64,000 nt of DNA from Prosapia bicincta (Eukaryota; Arthropoda; Insecta; Hemiptera; Cercopidae), in contig JBAIZL010000003.1 of assembly GCA_036971475.1 (NCBI GenBank), positions 84,414,542 through 84,478,541 of the forward strand. Direction: 5' to 3'. Below, piece by piece: positions 34,150 through 46,413 of the stretch. Below the pieces are notes generated by a model. It was not told where the DNA came from. It was given only the letters and a program-made list of their open reading frames with translations, and made no database searches. The position numbers were made by a program, and so were the translations under genes. Position 1 is the stretch's first letter. The number at the start of each line of letters is the position of its first letter.

Positions 34150-35430
34150 TCATGAAACTTTAGTGAAAGTGGAAATGTCCTGGAATATTTGAGTGGAAGA
34201 TATGAACAAGATAAGGATATCTGTTGATAGAAATGTGTTACAACAAAAAAGGTTGTATTTATATGAAGATATTATGGAAAAAGATAGTACAGAAGAGCAG
34301 AGCATTCAGTTTACTGCAAACCAAGGGTGGTTGCATAGGTTTCGGAACAGATACAATTTTAAAAACATTAAATTGTATGATATGAGGAAACATCTGCTGA
34401 TGAGGAAGCTGCAGCCATGTTTCCGACCAATTTTTAGAAAATTATTGAGGTAAGGCAGTATGAACCTAGGCAAGTTTTCAACTGCGATGAGACGGGATTT
34501 TATTGGAAGAAAATACATGATATTACATACATTAATAAAAAGGCAAAACAAGTTACTGGTTTTAAAGCATGGAAGGATCGAATAACTCTGTTACTATGTG
34601 GGAATGAAGCTGGACATATGATCAACCCTGGTGTAATTTACCGAGCAAAAAATCCTTGTCCTCTAAAAATTTAAACAAAAATTTTCTTCTTCTTTTGTGG
34701 CAACATAACCGCAAGGCATGGATGATGGTAATATTCTTTACTGAATGGTTTCGCAGATGGTTTATACCTGAAGTGGAGAAGTATTTAGAGAGGGAAGGGC
34801 TACCATTCTGAGTTTTATTAATATTAGATAACGCTCCAGCCCATCCTCAGGGCCTCTGCACCGAGATATGAAAATGTTCAAGTGGTGTTTATGCCACCTA
34901 ACACAACTGTGATACTACAGCTGCTTGACCAGGGTGCCATAAGATGTGTTAAGGCCTCACACACACCCCAAAAGTTTGAAATGATTAAGGTAACCATTGA
35001 TTCAGACCCAGATCATGACATCATGCAATGCTGAAGATTGTTCAGTATTGCTGATGTGATAACTTAATGTTGACAAACGATAATTTACAAGAGTTAATTA
35101 CGTCACATTCCGAAGAATACAGGAGGAAGAAGAAGAAGAAGAAATTGATTTGAAAATTACTGAATAGCTGGAAAAAGTTCGACTGATTTTCCAAATGGTA
35201 CAGTTTTAAAGAAAAAATAATGGATTATCACTCACTTATGGAACGTGGAATTAAAGTTACCAGACTGATTACAAATGCCATACAGCCTCTTCAGCAAGTC
35301 TTCAGTGAAATAAAAAGAAAAACCCCTTATGAAAAGTGCCAATTATCGATTCATTTGTCCTATCAACATTGTTAGGATCACTAAACGTAATAGACTGTTC
35401 TTTTTTGAACACCTAGTCTTTTTCACTTTC
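34150..35430 (+). pseudogene. pogo/Tigger (jerky-like) transposase relic
   Basis: Frame 34193-34453 holds a CENP-B-type DNA-binding segment (FTANQGWLHRFRNRYNFKNI). Further frames give the DDE domain: VFNCDETGFYWKK (about 34475), LLLCGNEAGHM, ILDNAPAHPQ (about 34825) and PPNTTVILQLLDQGAIRCVK (about 34890). All three acidic sites can be seen, but stops and frameshifts separate them. No terminal inverted repeats were found. A 58-bp piece of it (35195-35252) is copied at 36888-36945. From 33610 to 34150 I see no supported feature. Confidence 0.85.
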
Positions 35431-35478
35431 AGATGAAGAAGTTTCGGACTAAATATTTCTTGTTCTAAACTTCAACTT

Positions 35479-36559
35479 TGTAACACTCTAAAAAATAAGG
35501 TGTTACATATAAATTCATTTATATATTTAATATTTATTTAATAATTATATCGTCCCATTATAAAAGAAAATTTTAGTTTTCTTGGTGCACATTGTGAATC
35601 TAGCATAGGTAGTAAGCGCTCCTAGCAGGACGAAATTGAAAAATATCGTATGAGATAGTAACTTAAGGTAATTAAGCACATCACGCCATGTGACGTAAGC
35701 ATGAGCTGTTCCTGAGAACCAATCAAAATATTTATGTATATAAATATGGGTGGGAGTTTGTTTGAAAATTTCAGTTAGCGCGTCCTTGCAACGGCCCCAC
35801 TTCTCTAAAAGTCTTTGAAAGAGACGGACGTGATGGCATTTTCTGACATAATTTAGAAATTTGTAAGCTTCCAGTATTCAAAATTTAAGATGTCAAGGCC
35901 GGTACCAAATTTTATTAACGCAACAAAGAAGAAGTCAGAAGCGATTATTTATGTGTTTCAAATAAGTAAAAATTTGTATTATTTGTTGTTTAAGAGCACT
36001 GATTGCAAGAGCGATATGCAGTGATTAGTGTACAAAAGCGATGTGCGGTAATTAATGATATGTGTTATAGTGTTTTACAAGTAATGTGTACAACCAGGTA
36101 TGTTTTAGAGAATAAATAAGAAAATGTATTTTAATGTTAACTAACTTGAATTTTAAATGATAAACGATTAACACATGAACGGTAGAAATTGTCCTTTGAA
36201 TATTCATTTCTAAAATTAAATTGGAAAACTTAAGTTACTACATTCTAGATACATATAAATTTTAAAAGTTAATAAGTAATTAAAATATGTATGCAATAGT
36301 TAGCAGTAATTAAAAGTTAATTACTCGACACATTGGTGTCATTTGTTCTTTGGTAATTTGTCATTGATTAATAAATTGTTTAGCATTGTATTTTAAAGCT
36401 TTCAATTCTTATTTCACAAGTAACCTAGTTCTAGCTTCAAGACAGTAATTTACCTGAGATGTGGCGTAGAACTAGAGCCCTGGTAAGTAAAATTAAATAT
36501 TTTGGTAATAGGCAAAATAAAGTAATAATTACCCCAGGTAAAAAGGGCGTAAAGTTACA
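35479..36559. mobile_element. Solo LTR, 1081 bp, 4-bp target duplication
   Basis: The same family as 17703-18817, with TGTAACACTC and GTTACA ends. The target duplication is ACTT at 35475-35478 and 36560-36563. It sits just past the Tigger relic. Two full LTRs with different perfect 4-bp duplications show two independent insertions, each reduced to one LTR. Confidence 0.85.
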
Positions 36560-36624
36560 ACTTAAAACTTCTTTTCGTAGTAATTTTTTTAACGTGTAAA
36601 TTGTGAAGGGTACTATTCATACAT

Positions 36625-36735
36625 ACTCTCTAAACCATTGGTTCCCAAACATTTTAGTACCATAAACTGCCCCCCCCCCTCTTGAAATGAAAGTCTCCCA
36701 CGCCCACTCCAGTTTATAACATAAATAAATTATAT
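36625..36735. other. Possible hAT-type terminus and C-run
   Basis: CATTGGTTCCCAAACATTTT resembles a hAT terminal repeat, followed by a run of nine C. No partner end was identified. Weak. Confidence 0.2.
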
Positions 36736-36752
36736 GGGCTTATGAAAAAGAA

Positions 36753-36795
<43 letters not shown>

Positions 36796-36887
36796 GATTT
36801 TTTGGACTAGGAGACTGACAGACTTACCTTGGTAAGAGTCCACTCTGTAGTCTTGAAATAGTAACACATAAAGGCACTTAAACAATG

Positions 36888-36945
36888 ATGGTACAGTTTT
36901 AAAGAAAAAATAATGGATTATCACTCACTTATGGAACGTGGAATT
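36888..36945 (+). other. 58-bp copy of Tigger sequence
   Basis: Identical base for base to 35195-35252 by direct reading, beginning ATGGTACAGTTTTAAAG and ending ATGGAACGTGGAATT, while the sequences on both sides differ. It looks like filler DNA made by template switching. Confidence 0.9.
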
Positions 36946-37016
36946 TCTACTCTACACAATCTGTGATTACAATTATTTTATTTCATTCTCTCATATTTCG
37001 TTTTGTGTTTTCTCTT

Positions 37017-37056
37017 CGATTGATAAAGACCACTGTGTGGTCGAAATATATCATTG
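37017..37056 (+). ncRNA. Hammerhead-ribozyme-like motif (family 2)
   Basis: Stem I CGAT/ATTG (one wobble), core TGATAAA, perfect 6-bp stem II GACCAC/GTGGTC with loop TGT, GAAA at 37043-37046, self-complementary stem III TATA, then TC. The core is one base short of the other families if stem I is drawn this way. Confidence 0.5.
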
Positions 37057-37182
37057 TTTAAGTGCCTTTATGTGTTACTATTTCAAGACTACAGAGTGGA
37101 CTCTTACCAAGGTAAGTCTGTCAGTCTCCTAGTCCAAAAAATCTAAATAATCTTTACCAACCAAAACTAACCTAAAAATATA

Positions 37183-37260
<78 letters not shown>

Positions 37261-37261
37261 T

Positions 37262-39360
37262 TTATATACATATATTCACTGCACTGTGGGAATCTTTTTA
37301 GTTTGTCTTAGGGTTTATTATGTCTAATAGGTTGAATAATTCATCGTTTTTTATTTGATTTCTTCCTTTATAATATTATTTTTATGTTTATAAATTTGTA
37401 ATTGTGCCCAGATTGTCATTTTGAGCCCTCTTTGTACTTTTCTTATTAGATATATGTTTTTTAATGTAGGGAATGTATGTTTGTTTTTGATGGTGTATGT
37501 AGCTAAGTTTGGATTGTAAATGTTAGGTTTGATGTATGCATTGAGGTGTTCTTTATATCTGTCTTTTAATTTCTTTTTTGTTTGGCTGGTGTATAATTTG
37601 CTACAATCTAGGCATTCGATATTATATATTCCGTTATTAAGTGTGGGACATATTTTTTTCTAGTTGGTTTATTTTATTGATTATAATTCCTGTATTTTTG
37701 TAAGTTATATTGATATTTCTATTTTTCAGTATTTTAGTTATTCGTTTTATGTTGTATCCTGTGTATGTGAATGTGGCCCTTTTTGTTGTTGTTTGTAGTT
37801 AGATATTAGGTTGTTTTAATTTATTTATATTTTAATTTCTAATTTATCCATAGTTTTTTTATCGTATCCATTTTTATAGATTGCATAGAATTAAACAAAG
37901 ACCTGACTAACAAATACCAAAACAAAATTATACAATTAGAAAAAACAATAACAATATAAGCCAAAAGAAACCCTTACCAATACACAATAGACAATCCAAA
38001 CCCCCCTAAAATGTTCACCCTCATTAAAATACATAAGGTCAACAATCCCTTAAGATCTCTAATAAAATTCAATAATGCACCTGCCTATAAAATATCACAA
38101 ATAATGACCAATAACCGATAATAAAACAAACTTAAACTGGAAAATAAATACACCACAAAAACTCAATTAATTTAACCGACAGACTAGAAACAATGGAATA
38201 ACCAAAACTACTAAATTTATATCATTTGATATCAAAAACATGTACTCTAATATGCCAATAAACAAAACCATCCAAACAATAAAAAATAAATTAACTGATC
38301 TTAAAACCAACCCCAAATACATAAACTAAATTACAAAATGCCTAAAGATTATACTAAACCAAAACTAAGCCATATTTAATAATAAGATATATAAACAAAT
38401 AGATTGCTTAGCAATAGGATCACTCCTTTCTCAAGTATAAAAAATTTACCTCCAAAACCATGACAAAATAATCACACAAACCATAAAAACACACGACCCA
38501 GACAGCCACTGCATACGATAAGTTCACGATGGATTATACATCTCACAAAATAAAGCAATAAATAATATCATCCTAAATGAAATCAACAAATTACACCCTA
38601 ATATAAAATTCACCATGGAAGAAGAAATAAACTATCTAGACCTAACAATAACCAGAAATACAAATAACATTTAATACTCAATTATTAGGAAACCTACACA
38701 AATCATTAATAGAATACTAAACTACTCTAACCATCCCCCACAAAATAAAACGGCTGCTTACAAGTCACTCTTATACAGAATGCTAAAACTACCTTTAAAA
38801 AATGAAGAAAAAGCCAAAGGAAGCAAATAGTATATCAAATAGCCCAAAAAAATTGATACAAAAAAACTATAGATAAATTAGAATTTAAAATATAAATAAA
38901 TTAAAACAACCTAAAATCGGGCCACATTCACATACACAGGATACAACATAAAACAAATAAGTTAATAATGGGATACACTTAAGAAACACTTAATAATGGA
39001 ATATATAAAATCGAATGCCCAGACTGTAACAAAATATACACAGGCCAAACAAACAAAGTTAAAAGACAGATATAAAGAGCACCTCAATGTATACATCAAA
39101 CCTAACATTTACAACTCAAACTTAGCTACACATGCTATTAAAAACAAACATACATTGCTCATATTAGAAAACTTACATCTAATAAAAGAGTACAAAAAGA
39201 ACTCAAAATGACAATCTAGGAACAACTACAAATTTATAAACATAAAAATAATATCATAAAGGAACAAATACAAATAAAATAAACAAACGATAAATTATTC
39301 AATCTGACAAAATAAACCCTAAGACATACTAAAAAGATTCCCACAGTGCAGTGAATCTGA
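37262..39360 (+). mobile_element. Penelope-like element D with inverted GIY-YIG-end arms
   Basis: The left part, 37265-37810, is the reverse complement of the right part, 38880-39355; both end at TTCACTGCACTGTGGGAATC or its complement. The left arm is therefore an inverted copy of the GIY-YIG/3' end placed upstream of the RT, an arrangement known for Penelope-like elements. The central RT is broken. Confidence 0.8.
37862..39340 (+). pseudogene. PLE D RT and GIY-YIG, broken
   Basis: Pieces in order: LNKDLTNKYQNKIIQLEK (37885), PPKMFTLIKIHKVNNPLRSL (about 38005), MYSNMPINKTIQTI (about 38240), AIGSLLSQV then a stop, IYLQNHDKIITQTIKTH, and the active-site region, where VHDG with a preceding stop replaces YVDD (about 38520). 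GIY-YIG follows with NGIYKIECPDCNKIYTGQT (about 38995), a frameshift, then 38996-39211 with KLKDRYKEHLNVYIK. Many stops; dead. Confidence 0.8.
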
Positions 39361-39384
39361 AAATAGAAAAATAATGGTATAACA

Positions 39385-40380
39385 CATGACAACGGAAATA
39401 AATACTATAAACAAACAGCTGGACTCCCCATGGGATCACCTATATCATCAGTCATGTCAGTAATATATCTACAACACTTTGAAAAAATAATAATTAAACC
39501 TGTACTAAACACACAGAGCAATTTACTATCTTGACATTACATTAAATGTAAATAATATTAAAATAGAAACTACAATACACAGAAAACCCACTTGCAACAA
39601 CATCACAATACACTACAAATCTAACCAGCCCTGGACACACTAAATTAAACACTTACAGTATCATGATAAATAAAGCAATAAAATACACACAAGATAACAA
39701 ACAAAAAGTAAATGAAGAATTAGGTAACATTACAAAAATAGCAATAGAAAATGGATACAACAAACACCTTATAAAAAACATATACAATAAATTTACAAAG
39801 AAACCTAACCTCAACACAACACTACAACCGGAACACAAAAATAAAAAAATACCTAAAATATAAATACACCAATAACAAAATAGAAAAAATAACAAATATA
39901 TACAACAAAGAATACTACAATACAACATACAAACCAAACAACAAAATAATAAAATATCTTAATAACACAAACCACAAAACAAATTCAGAAAAACATAACT
40001 TATCAGGCATTTACAAAATTACATGTAACAACTGTAACGCATTTTACATTGGGAAAACAACCAGATCATTTAAAATAAGATTTGAAGAACATTACAGAGT
40101 ATTCAAGAATAAAAATACAAAAGTATCAAATGTTGCAGCACACCTAATATCACATAAGCATGAAATAACAAATTACGAAAATAACCTAACCATACTTGAA
40201 ATAAATAATAACCCAATAGAATTAAACTCACTAGAAAAATAACACATTTATAAAAACATACACAACAATTTAATGAACCTACAAACAACAGATACAGAAG
40301 ACATACTATTCAAAAACATTATACACGCAACTCAAATGAAAATGCGTGTAAAATCAACAAATGCCAACATCCACACCATA
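39385..40380 (+). pseudogene. Penelope-like element E3: RT remnant and GIY-YIG
   Basis: Same family as E1 and E2. GLPMGSPISSVMSVIYLQHF remains (39420), but a deletion near 39510 removes YVDD. The linker frame 39663-39863 and the GIY-YIG (SGIYKITCNNCNAFYIGKTT, then FKIRFEEHYRVFKNKNTK, from about 39995) are well kept except for a stop at about 40240. The 3' end stops at ACATCCACACCATA and joins a reversed family-1 tail. Confidence 0.8.
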
Positions 40381-40384
40381 CATA

Positions 40385-40600
40385 TTTATATATATTTTAC
40401 GTTGTCCATTATTTTTCCGTTGCACTGACTTTATGTAGCCAACATATTACTATTGTAAATACTTTTATCTACCACTAAGTGCAATCATTTTACTTTGTAT
40501 GATGAGGCACCTTTTGGTCATTTGACCATTGTCGAAACATTGATGAATTTTTCTCTATTTTTCTGGTGCGTATGTTTGGTCCGTGATGTTGGTAATATTT
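40385..40600 (-). mobile_element. Reversed family-1 PLE tail, joined tail-to-tail
   Basis: On the minus strand this is a family-1 tail: ACCAACATCACGGACC, CACCAGAAAAATAG, a decayed hammerhead-like motif (40545-40497, stem III GGTGCC), and the GTCAGTGCAACGG block. It meets the forward element E3 head-on near 40380, so together they form a partial palindrome. From 40600 to 42000 I see only AT-rich sequence with a C-run at 40699-40708. Confidence 0.7.
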
Positions 40601-42005
40601 ATATTACTGTTTATATTAATTTAACGTAATCTTTTTCTTATTGTATACAAATAGAAATAATTTAAATTCAAGACCCATGGTTTTTGAATGAATATAACCC
40701 CCCCCCCCAACATGTATTTCACAATAATGACTATTTATTTTCCTTATTACCACATTAAGTTTATTCCCCCTATATATTGTATAGCCTATATACTTTCCAA
40801 TTATCCAGAGTTTTAATTTCACTTTTGACTCTCATATTTGATACACTCAAAGCCTAATGGTAAATTACATTTGAATATATCTGTTATATTTTGATTTATT
40901 TATAATATGTTACCTAAATCTACACAACAGGTTGTAAGTCTGGCAAAGATTTACCCAAAAGTTTGGTCAGTTAATACATAAGGATTTATTTTACATATTG
41001 AAACTCTTTTACTTTACCATAATTATAAGAATTATATTATTTATATTTTACCAAGGAGAATTTATATCATTTGTTAAGAAATAAAGCCATACTAAACCTT
41101 TTTTATTCACTTCATTTCCTAAAACGGTTAAAGACACCATTTTGGAAAAATTAGAGTTTAATTTATTTAGCCTAAGGGTGTTTTATTTCGTTCAGGTTGT
41201 ATCTTATAAGTGAATTTTAAATTTTAATTAATATAGATCGAAATAAAGTTTAATTTAGATAAATATTCTTGTTTATAAAACTGTATACTGCTGACTTTGT
41301 CATGTCTGGATCTCATCGTAAACTGGCTTCTTCACATCTAGTCTGCTTTGGTAACTCTCTTGTTCTTTTGGTTATTCGTCTTACTTTTTCTTATTAATGG
41401 TTGATGGGTCAAAACTTTCTTCAATTCACAGTGTTTTTGAAACACGTTTTAATAAACGGCGTCTTCTCAAACTTTACTTATTATGACAATTTACACTTTT
41501 TTATTTCTCACATGTCGAGGTTTTAATTAGGATATTTGAGTATATAGCTCAAATACCCCAACATTCCTTTATCACATCTTGTACTTATAATTATAAGTTT
41601 TCTACTCCATATTTAGCATTATAATTTCAGGCATTTAACGCACATTTCTTCCATCAATAGCTGTTGTACGGCTCCCTCGATGCTTACCCACGCTTCCTCT
41701 CTCCGAAGCATGATAGTGCATAGGTATACCCCATTCCTTATTTAAAAATATAATCTCCAACCCACTTTGCTTGTATTTTTTTAATTATTTTACTTTTACT
41801 TTTATTAGAGCATTTTATTTTACATGATGTCCTGTTTTGAATTTAGAATTTTGTTGAAACAATTTATTTATTCAGTTTCCTTCAAATTCATTTACTTCCT
41901 CGTTTTATTTTAGCATTTTTTTTCTTTTGTGCCCCTGTTGGAAGATTTTATAAACAACTTGATTTGCATGAATTTGTAAGTGAAAATATAGCTTTATAAT
42001 TTACT

Positions 42006-42127
42006 AGCATGGATTTTAGGTCATGAATGTTAGGTTAATTTTGGTTTTGTAACATATTTTAAAATTAGCATGGATTTTAGGTCATGAATATTAGGTTAGT
42101 TTTGGTTTTGTAACATATTTTAAAATT
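42006..42127. repeat. Two-copy 61-bp tandem repeat
   Basis: Units at 42006 and 42067 both read AGCATGGATTTTAGGTCATG and continue to AACATATTTTAAAATTA, differing at a few bases. Flanking sequence to 43200 holds no supported feature. Confidence 0.9.
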
Positions 42128-43204
42128 ATGAGTTATTAAATTTAGGCCTAGTCTACCCTACTTTCATTCACCTCGTTCTATTTTACATTATTTATTTTAT
42201 TTATTTAAAATTTTTACACAACTAGGCACTTTGGCCTAAATACCTATTCTCTACAATTACCAAGATTTTTGCAAGGGTCAATTTGGCCATTGCAATATCA
42301 ACTAAATAAATACTTAGTTTCTGAACTCCACTGCTAGGCAAAATGTGTATCTGTGTCATTTTTATTGAAGTGGAAGTCTCCTTACTGCGCAACTATCTTC
42401 AAGTACTCCAGAAAGATTTTGTGATCTTTACGTGTTTGGTCTGGGTAGATGAACACTAAATGAATCCTTCAAGTGCATCTCGAAAGCCGCACTGGAGAGT
42501 TCATACTGGCTGTGGCTGAGATGGTCAGAAGTATCATTGTCTGGTGAAAAGAGTGTTGGGCTCATAAAAATACATTAACCCTCTCCCAAACCATTATCGT
42601 AACTAGCTCAGGTGGACTAGAAGAAAAATAACATCAGAGACAGAAATAGTCTTATAGAATAAATTTGAGCTCTATACAATTTAAAGAAATATAGAGTATC
42701 AATTCTCCTTCATCAGTCTCAGAGTAAGGTGATTTTATCATATGCAAATTATGTTATCATTAAGTTTTCTTTGTTTCATTCTGTTTGACCTTTTACTATT
42801 CTACTTCTTACTTCTCCTGTCTTGTATTTCTTTTCTCTCCGTTTCTCAAACATCTCTGAGCATTTTCTAAACATCCATGTATTTTCTTGGTTTGAATTTC
42901 GTTCTACAGGATTATCCACCCTTATTAATTTCTTGATTGCCCCCTCCATTTTCATTATGGTACCTCCTTCTGGAAGTAGATCCTACTCTTCTTCTGCTTG
43001 TCATTGCTATATGTCCGTAGACTTCTTGGTCTACTTATGATATTGATCACCTGCTCTTGATCTTCTTCTTTTTTTCTCTACCAAGATTAGATATTACACT
43101 GCTGCAAACTTCTGTTTTCCTCCCTAAACATAGATTTTTTACTCTTCACCCAATTTCACCTCTAATTTCTTTAAAGTCCAAATTTATGTGTATAAATATT
43201 TTAT

Positions 43205-43590
43205 TCTTGAATTTTGTAGTCCATTACGTTCAGTGAAACTTATTAATCACTTAAACAATAGTTTATAACTATCCGAACTTTAAATTTAATAAATTTGTTA
43301 AAACTAATTGAGGCAGAACGTTTTTGATCGCTATGTGCCAATCTTCATCACTGTCTTCTGCTTGGAGATGTTAGGTGAAGCGGTGACAGTTTTAAAGGTA
43401 GGTTTTCGATAGTATCAGACACACAAAAACACAAAGTACAAACATATTAAATGAACAAACACAATACAGATCACACATACTCTTTGGGCACATAGCGATC
43501 GAAAAGGTTTTGTCTCAGTAAGTTTTAACAAATCTACTAAATTTAAAGTTTGGATTGTCATAAACTATTGTTTAGGTGATAAAGATTTTA
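43205..43590. mobile_element. Foldback MITE / palindrome of PLE tails (family 4)
   Basis: Arms 43235-43365 and 43465-43585 are inverted copies (ATAGTTTATAACTATCCGAA, GATCGCTATGTGCC and complements). The shorter copy is at 2424-2590. Each arm end towards the centre carries a hammerhead-like motif (minus 43356-43311, plus about 43480-43520). Confidence 0.75.
43311..43356 (-). ncRNA. Hammerhead-ribozyme-like motif (family 4)
   Basis: Minus strand: stem I AGACA/TGCCT (one mismatch; the mirror arm has TGTCT, which pairs perfectly), core GTGATGA plus A, 5-bp stem II GATTG/CGATC with one wobble, AAAA where the mirror arm has GAAA, palindromic stem III ACGT, then TC. Taken together the two arms define the full motif. 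Confidence 0.55.
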
Positions 43591-44737
43591 TGCCCTGTCC
43601 TATATATGAATTTGTAGAAAATACTTACCATTTGAATTCACTAAATGTAATGTTGAAAATACTATTTTACACTCATACATCTTGGGTTTTTCCTCATACC
43701 TCATATGTGAGATGAATTTCTTTTAAAATCTCTAATACTTTGTCTTATTATTTTTATTGGCCACGAAATTATGTAACATTATAACAAAATATTAAGGTTT
43801 TAAAATGTTGTGATGTTATGAATTATTTAATCTGAATTTAGTGTTTAATATTTTTATAAATGTTATTTTGAGTCCTAAATATATTTAATTTCATTTCTAC
43901 ATTTAGAAAATGTACTTAGAAATGACCTTAAAATACTTTACTATTTTGCCACTTGATCTGTCCTTGGAGTATAAAATAAACATTGATTTGGTAGTAAAAT
44001 ATAATATGTTTACTCTTTATTATTTGTAATTTACCAAATTAACTATTAGTATCAAGAGAAATCAATTTCGTCCCATGGGAAGGTTGAGTCTTAATTGCTA
44101 AGATCTCTGTAACAGACATGAAGCATCAGCCATGTCCAAGTGAAGGCAGGTGAACTGAACGATCAGTTAATCTTAGTGGGCAGTTGAATTTTTGTACACA
44201 AATTTTCAAATGCCGGACACTGAGAAATTACCAGATGTAGTCATAAGCGTGTGTAGTCTAAAATCTCTCCTCTACTTGTTCCACACCCAAAGTATGGTTC
44301 ATTCTAAACTGCAGGATTTTATTGAGGTATTGGTAAATTTGTATGGGGAGATCATTATTGCCAAATGATTTAAAATAATCATAGTTATTATTTGATTAAT
44401 AACTTGTGAATATAGACTTCAAATTGTTTATTAATTTGATTTCTACCTACCTCAAATTAAACTTTATAAACCTTTTATCATTTTACATCATATAAATTTA
44501 GTGTAACATACATCTAAGGCCTACCAAAGAATGACTTTTTCATGATGTCAGAAGCCAAATGAAATCTACCATTCATGTTTTCATGAACTCAATCTTTTCA
44601 ACACATATGTTCAGATATATCACATGCAATATACTGGCAATCTATCGCTAAGAGTATATGCAACATTCCAGATCCATAATGCATAGACAAATATATGAGC
44701 TTAGCTCCAAATAAAACAAGTTGTATTTATTATCAAC

Positions 44738-44763
44738 TTTTTTTTTTTTTTTTTTTTTCCCCA
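44738..44763. repeat. Poly(T) run
   Basis: A run of more than 20 T followed by CCCCAGG. It could be the reversed poly(A) end of a retroposed sequence. From 43590 to here no gene is supported. Confidence 0.6.
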
Positions 44764-44824
44764 GGCGAAACTTTTTTAGTACTAGATTTCCACTTTAAGT
44801 GAGTGTTCGTCAATTTTCACTATC

Positions 44825-45660
44825 GTATTTTTCAAGCTGATGTGGGCAAGACAAGATTCCTCCAACAACTGGAAAGTTGTATTTGTGGTCTATTTATCCT
44901 TATTGTTTAAAATTTATATTCAGCCCAAATATCACGGGTCTGTGGCTTGTCATACTACTAAATCACATTTTCCATTACATTTTTTTTGTATTAATCAAAT
45001 GACCACAGAGAGTATTAATCACTAAAATAGGTCTAATGTCTCTCTTCTGAAGTCCAACTGATCTACGCTCACATACACACCCTAAAGGATTTTGTGTTAA
45101 GTTCATTTATCATCCTAACAAATTTGTGTTCAAACAATAATGTTATCACAGAATGAGTTTTCTAGTTTTCCTGAACAGAATCAAAACGTATTGCCAACCA
45201 CAGTAGTACTTAATACAACAGTTACTCTTAACTTTTCGCAGTTGTTTTTACCATAATGTGCTTTTCCCCCTTCTTACTTAGGCTGTAATTTTCTATCATG
45301 ATGAAGAAAAAAACATCATCGGCACGATACATTATTTTATAAAAATACATTTATAAAAAACATATATAAAAAAAATCAGAATTTAAAGTTATCCGAAATA
45401 ATACAGAACTGGTTCCGATCCCTAAATAAGAGTGCAGCACCTTGAAGAAGGTAAATTATCAGTTGTTCTACATGAAAGTAAAAAATTAATACGTCATATC
45501 AGATCTTTATGAGCTCCTGGACAAGTAACGTGTAATGCTATATGTCCAATATAATTTGTAATCGGGTTCGTGGGATACAGTACATATAAAAATATATAAA
45601 TTCTAGTAATTACATATATTCAAAGAGTGGCATGATTTACGGAAACTCAATAAAACTAAT
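44825..45660. repeat. Orphan copy of the zinc-finger 3' flank
   Basis: Matches 27520-28130 and 10070-11550 in the same orientation: GACAAGACAAGATTCCTCCA, TATTTATCCTTATTG, TCAGATCTTTATGAGCTCCT. Similarity fades after about 45660, before any finger sequence. It looks like the flank of a lost terminal-exon unit. From 45660 to 46410 nothing is supported. Confidence 0.7.
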
Positions 45661-46413
45661 TAATTTGTACTGCGCTTTTACTTAGAGTTCATTTTTCATT
45701 TTGTTTACAGATTGAATTGGATCTAAACCTCCAGTGTAGAAAAGGTCCTACAGACTATTCACTGTCAATATGACCTGTTAAGTATATTTCATTAAATAAC
45801 TATTAAAAATTTAAACTGTATTTAGGTAACTATTCTAAGAACTATATCCATTGTATTGTAATTTTTTTTACTATTCCAAAGAAAATGATATTGTACATTA
45901 TTAAATAATGAGCATTACTACAAATCTAAGAAAATATAATTACTCATATGTTTTCTGCAGTTTATGTAAAAGTTGTTTCACCTGAGAACCTATATCATCC
46001 CTTATAGGTCTGCTTCGACTCCAAAGAACTAAACAGGATATTACACGTAATATGCTAGTGTTAATTACTGTTATAATTTCTGATATAATTACTTTCTGTA
46101 AAATTTTGTCACAAACACGGGCCTTGGAGGGTTATTTTACTAAATTTTATTTTAAAAGAGGAATACTCTAAAGTTCAATTAAAGTAAGTGAAAGGGTGTA
46201 ACCTTCCCTCATTCAGGGTTCAAGCATTACCAAAAGAAGATGGTATTTTTTCCTTATTCGTTCTATGAAAGAATGAAAGATTTTTTTCATATGTATAAAA
46301 TTGATTAATTTTTATTCCATACTATGCCAAATGTGAACATTTGCTTCATTAAATAACAACTGTTTACCAGCGGCATGATTTCCGATCTAGTCAGGACATA
46401 AAATAACCATATA

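Larger units (their letters stand above)
36750..37262. mobile_element. Tail-to-tail palindrome of family-2 PLE ends with Tigger filler
   Basis: The arm at about 36795-36887 is the reverse complement of 37050-37145 (CTACAGAGTGGACTCTTACC and flanks). Outside the arms lie (CA)n(TA)n on the left and (TA)n(CA)n on the right. The right half includes the hammerhead-like motif at 37017-37056. Between the arms lies a 58-bp copy of the nearby Tigger relic. Confidence 0.8.

Noticed and set aside
34193..34453. Tigger frame as a domesticated host gene
   Set aside because: The catalytic domain downstream is broken by stops and frameshifts and nothing suggests a retained function.
42822..43040. 72-codon plus-strand frame
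   Set aside because: No recognisable motif, no conserved copy and no splice sites that place it in a gene.
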